From assembly GCF_000829415.1 (NCBI RefSeq), contig NZ_AP014637.1, positions 5,659,001 through 5,723,000 on the forward strand: DNA of 64,000 bases. Direction: 5' to 3'. This document shows, one piece after another, positions 42,574 to 51,800 of the stretch. Under the pieces are notes generated by a model that was given only the letters and a program-made list of their open reading frames with translations, was not told the DNA's origin and did not search any database. A program made the position numbers and the translations under genes. Numbering within the stretch: position 1 is the first letter of the stretch; every line of letters begins with the position of its first letter. The stretch comes from Pseudomonas sp. StFLB209 (lineage in GTDB: Bacteria; Pseudomonadota; Gammaproteobacteria; Pseudomonadales; Pseudomonadaceae).

Positions 42574-43430
42574 GGCTGCACGTCCAGAGCCGCCTTGCCG
42601 CGTCGCCGCGCCGCCAGCATGCCGTGTTTGGGGGCGAGGAAAAAGGCGCAGAGGAAGATCACGGTCTGCAGCACCACGATGATCCCGCCGGTGGCACCGT
42701 CGACAAAGTAGCTCAGATAGGCACCGGCAAAGCTGGTCAGCGCACCGATGCTCACCGCAATGATCAGCAGCCGCTCGAAGCGGTCGGTCAGCAGGTAGGC
42801 CGTGGCGCCGGGGGTGATGACCATGCAGATCACCAGAAACGCCCCCACGGTCTGCAATGCCGCCACCGTGCAGGCTGACAACAGGGTGAAGAAGATGCCC
42901 TTGAGCAGGGTCGGGTTCAGGCCAATCGAGCGGGCGTGGTTTTCATCGAAAAAGGTGACCATCAGGTCTTTCCACTTGGCGGTGAGAATCACCAGCGAGA
43001 TCATGCCAATCAACACCAGTTGCACCGTATCGCCCGGCGTAATCGCCAGAATATTGCCCTGCACGATGGTCTGGATGTTCACGGAAGTGGGCGACAGCGA
43101 GACCATGAACAGGCCCAGGCCGAAGAACGAGGTGAAGATCAGGCCGATGATCACATCTTCCTTGAGCTTGCTGCGCTGGTTGAGAAACAGCATCACTGCT
43201 GCGGCCAGGCCGCCAGCGAAGAACGCGCCGATCGAGAACGGCAGACCGATCATGTAGGCACCGGCCACACCGGGCACGATCGAGTGCGACAGCGCATCGC
43301 CGATCAGCGACCAGCCGCGCAGCATCAGGTAACAGGACAGAAACGCACAGACACCGCCGACCAGCGCCGCGACCCACATAGCGTTGCGCATGTACTCATA
43401 GGCGAAGGGTTCCAGCAGCCCGGCAATCAC
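42570..43430 (-). CDS. Metal ABC transporter permease (SitC family, first)
   Basis: A 286-residue ABC-3 permease homologous to the following gene: [28 protein letters not shown] region, [48 protein letters not shown]. The two permeases differ enough to form a heterodimer, as in SitCD. Overlaps the ATPase gene by 4 bases. Confidence 0.88.
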   Translation of the reverse strand: MIAGLLEPFAYEYMRNAMWVAALVGGVCAFLSCYLMLRGWSLIGDALSHSIVPGVAGAYMIGLPFSIGAFFAGGLAAAVMLFLNQRSKLKEDVIIGLIFTSFFGLGLFMVSLSPTSVNIQTIVQGNILAITPGDTVQLVLIGMISLVILTAKWKDLMVTFFDENHARSIGLNPTLLKGIFFTLLSACTVAALQTVGAFLVICMVITPGATAYLLTDRFERLLIIAVSIGALTSFAGAYLSYFVDGATGGIIVVLQTVIFLCAFFLAPKHGMLAARRRGKAALDVQP

Positions 43431-44314
43431 GACTGCGGCTCTCGCGGTTCACGGCGGGTGGCGATGCCATCGCGAATCACCAGCGGCCGTTCGTCATCGG
43501 TGAAGATGCCGACCCGATGCCCCGGATCGCCCACCGCCGGGTTGATCATGAAGTGGCGTAATACACCACCGAACGCCTGTTCCAGATTGTCCTGAACAAA
43601 CACCTCTTCGGTCAGGCCGTAGGCCAGTACCGTGTTCTTGACCAGCACGGTGCGGTCGCAGAACTCAGGCACCGAGCCCAGGTTGTGGGTAGAGACCAGC
43701 ATCACCCGGCCTTCGTCACGCAGCTCACGCAACAGCGTGATGATCTGGTCTTCAGTCTTGACGTCCACGCCGGTGAACGGTTCGTCGAGCAGGATCACCT
43801 TGCTGTCCTGAGCCAGCGCACGGGCAAGGAACACGCGTTTTTTCTGGCCACCGGACAACTCGCCGATCTGGCGCTTGGCCAGACTGGTCATGTCGACCCG
43901 CGCCAGTGCTGCTTCGACGGCCAGCCGATCAGCCTTGCGCGGGATGCGCAGCATGCCCATGTGGCCGTAGCGGCCCATCATCACCACATCTTCGACCAGC
44001 ACCGGAAAGGTCCAGTCGACCTCCTCGGCCTGCGGCACATAAGCCACCATATTGCGCTTGAGCACCTGAGCCACCGGCAGCCCCATGACCCGGATCTCGC
44101 CCTTGGCCAGCCTGACAAAACCCATCAAGGCCTTGAACAAAGTGGACTTGCCAGCACCATTGACGCCGACCAATGCGGCGATGGTGCCAGCCGGAATGCG
44201 AAAGCTGGCATCGTGTAGTGCCGTGTGTCCATTGCGATAGGTGACCGTGACATCGGTCACCTCAATACCCCAGTGCTGCAGGGCCAGGTCCGCTACGGCG
44301 GTCGATTCAGTCAT
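43427..44314 (-). CDS. Metal ABC transporter ATP-binding protein (SitB/MntA family)
   Basis: A 295-residue ATPase: Walker [11 protein letters not shown]-loop [10 protein letters not shown], signature LSGGQKKRV, Walker [13 protein letters not shown], and H-loop VSTHNLG. The [14 protein letters not shown] region is characteristic of the Mn/Zn ABC subfamily. It has a C-terminal extension of about 40 residues beyond the usual core. Overlaps the binding-protein gene by 8 bases. Confidence 0.9.
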   Translation of the reverse strand: MTESTAVADLALQHWGIEVTDVTVTYRNGHTALHDASFRIPAGTIAALVGVNGAGKSTLFKALMGFVRLAKGEIRVMGLPVAQVLKRNMVAYVPQAEEVDWTFPVLVEDVVMMGRYGHMGMLRIPRKADRLAVEAALARVDMTSLAKRQIGELSGGQKKRVFLARALAQDSKVILLDEPFTGVDVKTEDQIITLLRELRDEGRVMLVSTHNLGSVPEFCDRTVLVKNTVLAYGLTEEVFVQDNLEQAFGGVLRHFMINPAVGDPGHRVGIFTDDERPLVIRDGIATRREPREPQS

Positions 44315-45245
44315 GGCTCAGCCCGGCCTGCAGGCCTTTGGTCAGGGTGTCGGTGGTCACGCGCAGCAGATCGAGATACGTCGGCACCGGGCCATCAGGC
44401 TCACTGAGCGAATCAACATAAAGCACTCCACCGTAATGCGCCCCGGTCTCGCGGGCAACCTGGCGAGCCGGTTTGTCCGACACAGTGCTCTCACTGAACA
44501 CCGCCGGGATCTGCTGCGCCTTGACCTGATCGATGACCTTGCGCACTTGCTGCGGCGTGCCCTGTTGGTCGGCGTTGATCGGCCACAGGTACAGCTCTTT
44601 GAGGCCCAGATCGCGAGCCAGATAGGAGAACGCGCCTTCGCTGGTGACCAGCCAGCGCTGCTGCGGGGCAATCTGCTCAAGCTGGGCGTGCAGCGGCGCG
44701 ACCGTGGCCTGAATGCTGGCCTTGTAAGTCTCGGCATTGCGACGATAGGTGTCGGCATTGGCCGGGTCGTATTTGACCAGCGCATCGCGGATGTTATCGA
44801 CGTAGATCTGCGCATTGGCCGAGGACATCCAGGCATGGGGGTTGGGCTTGCCGGTGTAAGGCCCTTCACCGATGCTCATCGGCTGCACGCCGTCGGAAAC
44901 CGTCACACTGGGCACATCCTTGAGGTTCTGGAAAAACTTCTGGAACCACAACTCAAGATTCAGGCCGTTCCACAGAATCAACTGCGCGCCCTGAGCCCGA
45001 CGCAGGTCGCCAGGGGTTGGCGAATAGTTGTGGATCTCGGCACCGGGCTTGGTGATCGACTCGACCGTAGCGGCATCACCGGCGACATTGCGCGCCATGT
45101 CGGCGATCACCGTGAAGGTGGTGACCACCTTGAATTTTTCTTGCGCCGGATCTTGAGCAAAGGCCGTAACGCTGCAGCTTAAGGCCAGCAACGTGCCCGC
45201 TAAATGGGCTGACAGGCGGCTCCATCGAGTGTCGCGTTTTCGCAT
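44307..45245 (-). CDS. Metal ABC transporter periplasmic binding protein (SitA/MntC cluster A-I)
   Basis: A 312-residue exported solute-binding protein (signal peptide ending SVTAFAQ). Metal ligands expected for the cluster A-I family are visible: His in [12 protein letters not shown], His in NPHAWMS, Glu in [11 protein letters not shown] and Asp in [11 protein letters not shown]. This His-His-Glu-Asp set is typical of Mn/Fe-binding members. The ATG at 45245 was chosen because GGAGGTG lies 7 bases before it. First gene of the operon. Confidence 0.88.
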   Translation of the reverse strand: MRKRDTRWSRLSAHLAGTLLALSCSVTAFAQDPAQEKFKVVTTFTVIADMARNVAGDAATVESITKPGAEIHNYSPTPGDLRRAQGAQLILWNGLNLELWFQKFFQNLKDVPSVTVSDGVQPMSIGEGPYTGKPNPHAWMSSANAQIYVDNIRDALVKYDPANADTYRRNAETYKASIQATVAPLHAQLEQIAPQQRWLVTSEGAFSYLARDLGLKELYLWPINADQQGTPQQVRKVIDQVKAQQIPAVFSESTVSDKPARQVARETGAHYGGVLYVDSLSEPDGPVPTYLDLLRVTTDTLTKGLQAGLSHD

Positions 45246-45330
45246 GTACAGCACCTCCGGACAACAGGGCCAAGACGGCTTGCACGGTGATCGCCTGACA
45301 AATCAACGACCTGCAACGACCGGCAAGGTA

Positions 45331-45362
45331 GATAAGATTGATTTGCATTATGATTTCATCCG
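45331..45362 (-). promoter_or_regulatory. AT-rich candidate Fur/Mur-like box upstream of the metal ABC operon
   Basis: An A/T-rich stretch with repeated AATCA/TGATT units (45338-45358) lies about 90-110 bases before the start of the binding-protein gene. It resembles overlapping Fur-type hexamers but is not a close match to the 19-bp consensus. Regulation by Fur/Mur or MntR-like proteins is expected for such operons; this is the only candidate site seen. Confidence 0.3.
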
Positions 45363-45457
45363 TCGCATCCAGCAAGACGAGTTTACTCCCGGCCTCGCAG
45401 CCAGACAGCTTGCAGACAGTAAAGGCCAGGTTCGGGAGTCGCGCTGAAGAGGCCGGG

Positions 45458-45919
45458 TTACATACCGAACGCTCCGACCAACCGGTGCAGCTCACGCGAT
45501 GACTCGGCCACTTCGTTGCTGGCGGTGACCATATGACCGGCAGATTCGGCGGTCGATGCACTCAAGGTACGAATCTGCCGGGTGTTGCGCTCGACGCTCT
45601 CGACCACGCTGGTCTGCTATGCGGCTGCAGTAGCGATCTGCACGTTGTGCTGGACGGTCTCGCCCATGCCTTGGGTGATTGCTTCGAATGCCCCGACAGC
45701 CAGGCGTACTTCGCACATGACGTCTTCGGCGCTGACATGGATGGCTTGCATACGCTGCGCCGCGTTGTCGACTTCCAGGCGCAACCGCTCGATGGTGTTG
45801 TGCATCTTGCCGGTCAGCCCCTGCGAGTGAGTGGCCAGGCTGCGCACCTCGTCGGCAACCACGGCAAAGCCCCTGCCCTGCTCGCCGGCCCGTAACGCCG
45901 GTGCACAATGGCGGGTCAT
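45458..45919 (-). pseudogene. Methyl-accepting chemotaxis protein remnant (signalling domain, nonsense codon)
   Basis: Only the C-terminal part of a chemoreceptor is left. RAGEQGRGFAVVADEVRSLA marks the signalling hairpin, followed by a methylation/adaptation helix and, after a stop, QTSVVESVERNTRQI and the family-like end LHRLVGAFGM. The sensor, membrane and first half of the signalling domain are gone. In addition an in-frame TAG sits where the family has Glu (ATAAA-stop-QTSVVE, codon at about 45618-45620). The remnant cannot make a functional receptor. Confidence 0.85.
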
Positions 45920-46122
45920 CGATCGGTCTCTTTGAGCGCGTTGTTTTTACAGGCAGATGAGCTCGGCGGAACAGCATTGTCGACGAAATTGTATTCAGCC
46001 TGTATACAGGTCAGGCGCAACGAATTATTCATTTCAACAAGACATAGCCGGCTGCCTTGGGTCGTCTGCCTTAACATCTGCATCGCCAATTGGGCCTGCA
46101 ATCGGGCGGGGATCTGGGTCAT
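45916..46122 (-). CDS. Hypothetical 68-residue protein
   Basis: A frame from ATG at 46122 encodes MTQIPARLQAQLAMQMLRQ and ends in NNALKETDR; no family was recognised and the ribosome binding site is weak. It fills most of the otherwise gene-free 305 bases between the chemoreceptor remnant and yghU. It may be a real small gene or a chance frame; it has no chemoreceptor similarity. Confidence 0.25.
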   Translation of the reverse strand: MTQIPARLQAQLAMQMLRQTTQGSRLCLVEMNNSLRLTCIQAEYNFVDNAVPPSSSACKNNALKETDR

Positions 46123-46224
46123 GATGCGCGTCTGTCCAGACCGCCATACGGTTTGATCCTGACCCTGAACATTTTGGTTTTGCGCCCGGCAAAGGGCGCC
46201 GCATCGCTCCAGGAGGTTATCCGC

Positions 46225-47064
46225 ATGACCCAGGCTGCATACGTTCCGCCCAAGGTATGGACCCACGAAGCCCCGTCCGGCGGCGAGTTCGCCAATATCA
46301 ACCGTCCGGTGGCCGGCCCGACCCACGACAAGGCCCTGCCGGTCGGCCAGCATCCGCTCCAGCTGTACTCGCTGGCCACGCCCAATGGTGTCAAGGTCAC
46401 CATCCTGCTAGAAGAACTGCTGGCGCTGGGCATCCACGAGGTCGAGTACGACGCCTGGCTTATCCGTATCAATCAGGGCGAGCAGTTCTCCAGCGGCTTC
46501 GTCGAGGTCAATCCCAACTCCAAGATCCCGGCCTTGCTCGACCGCAGTGTCGAACCGCCAATCCGGGTGTTCGAGTCGGGCTCGATCCTGCTGTACCTGG
46601 CAGAAAAATTCGGCCACTTCATTCCGGCCGATCCTGCCGGCCGCGCCGAGACACTGAACTGGCTGTTCTGGCAAATGGGCTCGGCGCCTTATCTGGGCGG
46701 TGGCTTCGGGCATTTCTACGCTTATGCACCGGAAAAACTCGAATACCCGATCAATCGCTTCACCATGGAAGCCAAGCGCCAGCTGGATGTGCTGAATCGG
46801 CGCCTGGCCGAGAGCCCTTTCCTGGCGGGCGAGCAGTACAGCATTGCCGATATCGCGGTCTGGCCATGGTACGGTCAACTGGTGCGCGGCAATCTGTACT
46901 CGGCAGCAGAGTTCCTCGCGGCACACGAGTACCCGCATGTCCAGCGCTGGGCTGAAGTTATCGCCCAGCGCCCGGCGGTCCAACGCGGCCAGCGGGTCAA
47001 CCGGACCTGGGGTGAAGAAGCCAGCCAGTTGCCAGAGCGTCATCAGGCCAGCGATCTGGATTGA
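46225..47064 (+). CDS. yghU: Glutathione S-transferase family protein, YghU type
   Basis: YghU-like proteins have disulfide-bond reductase and organic-hydroperoxide activity with glutathione. The 279-residue product starts with the extended N-terminus typical of YghU (PPKVWTHEAPSGGEFANINR). A thioredoxin-like domain follows (LQLYSLATPNGVKVTILLEEL, NPNSKIPALLD, FESGSILLYLAEKFG), then the helical domain (FLAGEQYSIADIAVWPWYGQL). AGGAGG (46211-46216) precedes the ATG by 8 bases. Length is close to E. coli YghU (288). Confidence 0.92.
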   Translation: MTQAAYVPPKVWTHEAPSGGEFANINRPVAGPTHDKALPVGQHPLQLYSLATPNGVKVTILLEELLALGIHEVEYDAWLIRINQGEQFSSGFVEVNPNSKIPALLDRSVEPPIRVFESGSILLYLAEKFGHFIPADPAGRAETLNWLFWQMGSAPYLGGGFGHFYAYAPEKLEYPINRFTMEAKRQLDVLNRRLAESPFLAGEQYSIADIAVWPWYGQLVRGNLYSAAEFLAAHEYPHVQRWAEVIAQRPAVQRGQRVNRTWGEEASQLPERHQASDLD

Positions 47065-47077
47065 ATCCAGGCTTCAG

Positions 47078-47098
47078 CAGGGGGCTCACCGCCCCCTG
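47078..47098 (+). terminator. GC-rich hairpin after yghU
   Basis: Perfect 8-bp stem (47078-47085 with 47091-47098, loop TCACC) 13 bases after the yghU stop. No U-run follows, so termination is uncertain. Confidence 0.35.
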
Positions 47099-47315
47099 TA
47101 GGGTGCCTCTAAAAACGCAGGCGATGGCAACGCAGGCCGTTTTTTGCCTGAGAATGCACCAATCAAGCGCTGATCCGCGCGTCACGATAACGCCCGTGAA
47201 TCATAAAGGCTTGTCTGTCGATCGACGGCTATAGTTAAGTCACCCGGTATCGATACAAGATACCTACCCCGTCTGTAAGCCTTATGTTTACGTCAGCGTT
47301 CAAGAGGTGCTGAAC

Positions 47316-47867
47316 ATGGCGACCCACGTGATCAACTTCACCGCCCCGGTCAATTCCACCACCTGCGGCCAGCTCATCGAAAAGGCCTCACTCGCAGCCC
47401 AACAGCAAGCTTCCAGCCTGATTCTCAATATCGCCACCATGGGCGGCGAATGCAGCTATGGCTTCACCCTGTACAACTTTTTACTGACCCTGCCGATGCC
47501 GGTGCATACCCATAATCTGGGTACGGTCGAGTCAATGGGCAACGTAATTTTTCTTGCCGGCGAACGGCGCACCGCCTGCCCGCACAGCAAATTTCTGTTC
47601 CATCCCTTTCACTGGCACCTCAACGGCGCAGTGGACCACTCGCGAATGTCCGAATACGCCATGAGTCTGGACCACGACATGCACCTGTATTGCCGCATTG
47701 TCGCCGAACGCACTCAAGGGGCAGCACAGGCCCTGGAAACAGAAAAGTACCTGACAGCCGCGCCGCGCATTCTCGAACCCGACCAGGCGCTGGAGTGCGG
47801 AGTGATTCATGCGGTGGAATCGCCGGGGTTGAGTGGTGAGTTCGTGACCCATTGCGTGCACTCCTAG
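47316..47867 (+). CDS. ClpP-like stand-alone serine protease (ClpP/crotonase fold)
   Basis: A 183-residue protein with the ClpP fold: LILNIATMGGECSYGFTLYN (oxyanion/strand region), nucleophile Ser73 in TVESMGNVIFLAG, and His96 in SKFLFHPFHW. The position of the catalytic Asp (ERDRF in ClpP) reads TEKYL, so Glu or another residue would have to replace it. The C-terminal part aligns as ALECGVIHAV (ClpP AVEYGLVD). It is not the housekeeping ClpP: it is divergent and has no clpX beside it. ATG at 47316 with AAGAGGTG 6 bases upstream. The biological role is unknown. Confidence 0.78.
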   Translation: MATHVINFTAPVNSTTCGQLIEKASLAAQQQASSLILNIATMGGECSYGFTLYNFLLTLPMPVHTHNLGTVESMGNVIFLAGERRTACPHSKFLFHPFHWHLNGAVDHSRMSEYAMSLDHDMHLYCRIVAERTQGAAQALETEKYLTAAPRILEPDQALECGVIHAVESPGLSGEFVTHCVHS

Positions 47868-47919
47868 CGCCTGCTGCTCAGCCGACAGCACACACCTGAG
47901 ACCACGCTGCCCGGAACGT

Positions 47920-48897
47920 CTAAAGGCCCAACTGAATCGGCACAAAGCGGCTGCAATTGCGGCCGTCATGTTTAGCCTGATACAACGCGCGGTCGGCTTC
48001 GGCCAGCAGTGCCTGGGCTAGCACCGGGGCGCCTTTTGCGCCAGTAGCGCCTGACTGCGCGTGTGGCAGCGCACCAGCCTCCAGGCTCGCCACGCCCACC
48101 GAAACCGTCACCCGGCCGTAATCGCTGGTTTCATGCGGACGGTTTTGCGCCCGCACATGCTGGACTATCTCTTCGCCGAGTTGGCAGGCGCCTTGTGCTC
48201 CGGTGCCTGGAACAAGCACGGCAAACTCTTCGCCACCATAACGGGCAACCAGATCGGTAGAGCGCTGCACGCACGCCTTTACGGCATGGGCCACAGCGAT
48301 CAGGCATTCATCGCCTTGCAGATGCCCATAACAGTCGTTGTAGCGCTTGAAGAAATCGATATCGAGCATTAACAACGAGAAAGCCTCTTGGTTGCGCCGC
48401 GCGCGCGACCACTCACGCTCGATGTTCTGGTCCAGGAAACGGCGATTGGCCAGGCCGGTCAGGCCATCGGTCTGAGCCAGCAGGCTGAGCTGGTCGATGG
48501 CTATTTTCAGGCGCAGGTGGGTCTTGACCCGGGCAGTGACAATCGCCGGCTGCACCGGCTTGCCAATGAAGTCTACCGCGCCCAGCGCCAATCCGGCCTC
48601 CTCCACGCGGGCCTCGGTGTGGCTGGTGATGAAAATGACCGGCACATCCTTGAGCAGCGGGTCGGCCTTGATCGCCTCACACACTTCAAAGCCGCCCAGA
48701 TCAGGCATTTCAGCGTCGAGCAAGATCAGGTCCGGGCGCATCTGCTGAATCATCTTCAACGCTTGGGTACCGCCGGTGGCAAAGCGGATTTGCCCCAGGC
48801 CATGCAGGATCTTGCTCAGCACGCGGATAGCGGAAATATCATCATCGACAATCAACAAGCTGGGTATCGGTTGCATCGCGCACGGTTCTCCGTTCAT
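47920..48897 (-). CDS. Response regulator with diguanylate cyclase output (REC-GGDEF)
   Basis: It would make cyclic di-GMP when phosphorylated. Residues 12-128 are a receiver domain with phospho-acceptor Asp61 (LILLDAEMP) and switch Lys (GKPVQP). A GGDEF domain follows with active-site GGEEF at 221-225. The inhibitory I-site RSTD (212-215) is exactly five residues before it, so product feedback is likely. The ATG overlaps the stop of the upstream hybrid kinase (ATGA), so the two proteins almost certainly work together. A second Met at residue 8 is a possible start. Confidence 0.92.
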   Translation of the reverse strand: MNGEPCAMQPIPSLLIVDDDISAIRVLSKILHGLGQIRFATGGTQALKMIQQMRPDLILLDAEMPDLGGFEVCEAIKADPLLKDVPVIFITSHTEARVEEAGLALGAVDFIGKPVQPAIVTARVKTHLRLKIAIDQLSLLAQTDGLTGLANRRFLDQNIEREWSRARRNQEAFSLLMLDIDFFKRYNDCYGHLQGDECLIAVAHAVKACVQRSTDLVARYGGEEFAVLVPGTGAQGACQLGEEIVQHVRAQNRPHETSDYGRVTVSVGVASLEAGALPHAQSGATGAKGAPVLAQALLAEADRALYQAKHDGRNCSRFVPIQLGL

Positions 48898-51800
48898 AAA
48901 TCGGCGCGTTCGAGCAGTTGTAAGGCGCGCTCGAACTCCAGCCCTTCAATGGCCTGCCAAAGCTGCTCGACCAGTACCTGGCCGGCAGCCGCCTGAAGCG
49001 CTGGCGCGGCCAGTGCAAAATGGTTAAGCGCATCAATGTCATGGTTTTCCAGCAGCCGGTGCAGGCTCGCAAGAGCCTGACGAGCCGTCGTCGGATCAGT
49101 ATCGGCACAAGGCACTGGAGCAGTTGAGGCCTGTATGCTGGCAGCCTGTTGCTGTAGGGCGACGAATGCTTCGCTCAATTTACCCAGCGTCTGCCTGGCA
49201 TCACCGCCATTGCACAACATGGTCTCGGCCTGCCCGGCCAGTTGCGCCAGCGCCTGGGCGCCCAACAGGCTGGCGACACCGCGCAGCTTGTGCAGCTCCG
49301 CGATCAATGGGTCACATGGCAAGTCTGTACGTCGTACCACCGCATCCGCCTCGGCAAAGGTGCCAAATTCTGAAAAAAACCGCCGCAGTGACGACAGGTA
49401 CAACGCTTTGTCGTGACCAAACCGGCCGGCGGCCTCACGTACATCAATACCTTCGATCAGCGGCCAGTCCTCAGCATCCAGTGCCTGGGTCGACGCGATG
49501 TTGCTGACCGCCAGAGGCGATCCACGTACCCGCTCGACCGCCCTGCGGATCGCCCGGATCAGTGCCGTGGGTTCAAGCGGCTTGGTAAGGAAATCATCCA
49601 TGCCGGCCAGTTCTGCCTGGCGGCGTTCCTCGGCCAGTGCCCCGGCGGTCAGGGCCAGCACCGGCAAAAGGGTCAGGCCCAGTTCGGTGCGTAACCGGCG
49701 CGTGGCTTCATAGCCATCCATTTCCGGCATTTGCACATCCATCAGTACCGCATCAAACAGCGCAGGCGCCTGCCGCAGCCGCTCCAGAGCCTGCAAACCC
49801 GTGGCACAGGTCTGCACGCTCGCCCCTTGCTGTTGCAGCAACAGGCTGGCTACCTCCAGATTGATTTCGCTGTCATCCACCAACAGCAGGTGCAGACCGC
49901 TCAGCCAGCGGGTCATGGCAGTATCCAGGCGCGTAGTGTGCAGGACCCGCTCGGTACTGCCGTGATAGCGGGCAATACAGGCATTGACTGCATTGAACAA
50001 TGCCGAACTGTCGAGCGGCTTGAACAGCACATTGTCGACCGGCCATGATGGCTGGACTCCTTCTACCGGACCGGTCACCAGAATGACCGGCAACCGGGTG
50101 ACCTCGCGCAAGCGGTGCAGGTCTTGCAGCGCCGGACGCTGCCAGTCCACCAGCAAGAGGTCGGGCAGCGGACTACCGGTTTGCTGGCGCTCCTGCACGA
50201 TCAGACACAGTGCCTGCAGATCAGCACAGTTGGCCACCCGCCAGCCCAGACCACGGCACAGACGCTGCAGGTTCGGCACGCCTGACTCATCGCTGAGCAC
50301 CAGTACTTCAAGGCTGCTACCCAGCGCAGAAGGCTCCAGTTCGCCAGGACACAACTGAAAAGGCAACGCTACCCAAAAATCACTGCCCATGCCCGGTTCG
50401 CTGCGAACCCCCAACTGCCCACCCATCTGGTCTACCAGCCCACGCACTACCGACAGCCCCAGCCCGGTGCCGCCAAACCGCCGGGTGGTGGAGGCATCAG
50501 CCTGGGTGAACGGCGAAAACAGCCGGTCGAGCACCTCGGCAGCAATACCGCAACCGGAGTCCTGCACAGAGAAGCGCAACCAGCAGCGCTCGGCGCTTTG
50601 TTCCTGGTGACTGACACTCACCTCAACACCGCCCTCGGTGGTGAACTTCAATGCGTTGCCCACCAGGTTCATAAGGATCTGATTGACCCGCAGGGCATCA
50701 CCGATCAGCAGATCGGGCATCTGCATCGCACCATTGACGGCAAAACGCAGGCCTTTTTGCTGGGCCTGTGCGGCAAACAATTCGCCTAGCTCAGCAAGCA
50801 GTTGCCGAGGACTGAATGGCTTGTTTTCCAGACGCATCTCGCCGGCTTCGATTTTGGCGATATCGAGGATGTCGTTGATGATCCCCAACAAGGTCCGACC
50901 GGCGATCTGCAACTTGGTCAGCAGTTGTCGCTGCTGCTCGTTCAAGGAGGAGTTCTGCAAGAGATGAGCGATGCCGATCACGGCATTCATGGGCGTACGG
51001 ATTTCGTGGCTCATGTTCGCCAGGAACAGGCTCTTGGCGGCATTGGCAGCCTCGGCACTGGCTTTGGCCGCCTGCATGTCAGCGCTGTGACGTAGCCGTT
51101 CGGTAATGTCCTGAGCAATCCCAAGGTGGCCGATAAGCTCACCATCGGTGGTGCGGATCGGTGTGATAACCATCGATATCGGCACCCGTGAGGCATCCTT
51201 GCGCACGTAGGTCCACTGCCGGGTTTCGGCGCCCTCCAGTGCCGCCTTGTAGCAAAATACGTCGATACCTTCGATGGGGATGCCATACTCGCGGCTCAGT
51301 TCGGCAGAGCGCAGATCGACTTCTTCGGGCAGGTGAAAATCCATCGGCGTCTTGCGCCTGACCATTTCGGCATGACTGTAACCCAGCAGTATTTCGGCAC
51401 CGCGGTTGAAGACCACGATCTGTCCGTCAGTGTCCGTGGCGATGATCGACACCTCCGATGATGCATCAAGCACCGCCTGCAGCAGCCCGGCAACTCTGGA
51501 CAGCTCGGCAGTGCGCTCACTGACCTGTTGTTCGAGTTGCGCATTGAACTCCATCAGGTAGCGCTCGACCCGCTTGCGGTCGGTGATGTCGTGCATCATC
51601 TTTGCCGCCCCCAGAATGGAACCATCAGCCTCGCGGATCAGGCTGCCGGTAATAGTCACATCAATCAGTCGACTGTCTTTATGCAGACGCTGGGTTTCCA
51701 GGGTTGGACCACGCTCGCCACGTGCCACTCGCTCCAGCAGTTGCTCATCCTCATGAATCCGCTGCAACGGCACCAGCAAAGGAGCCAGCGGACGGCCCAG

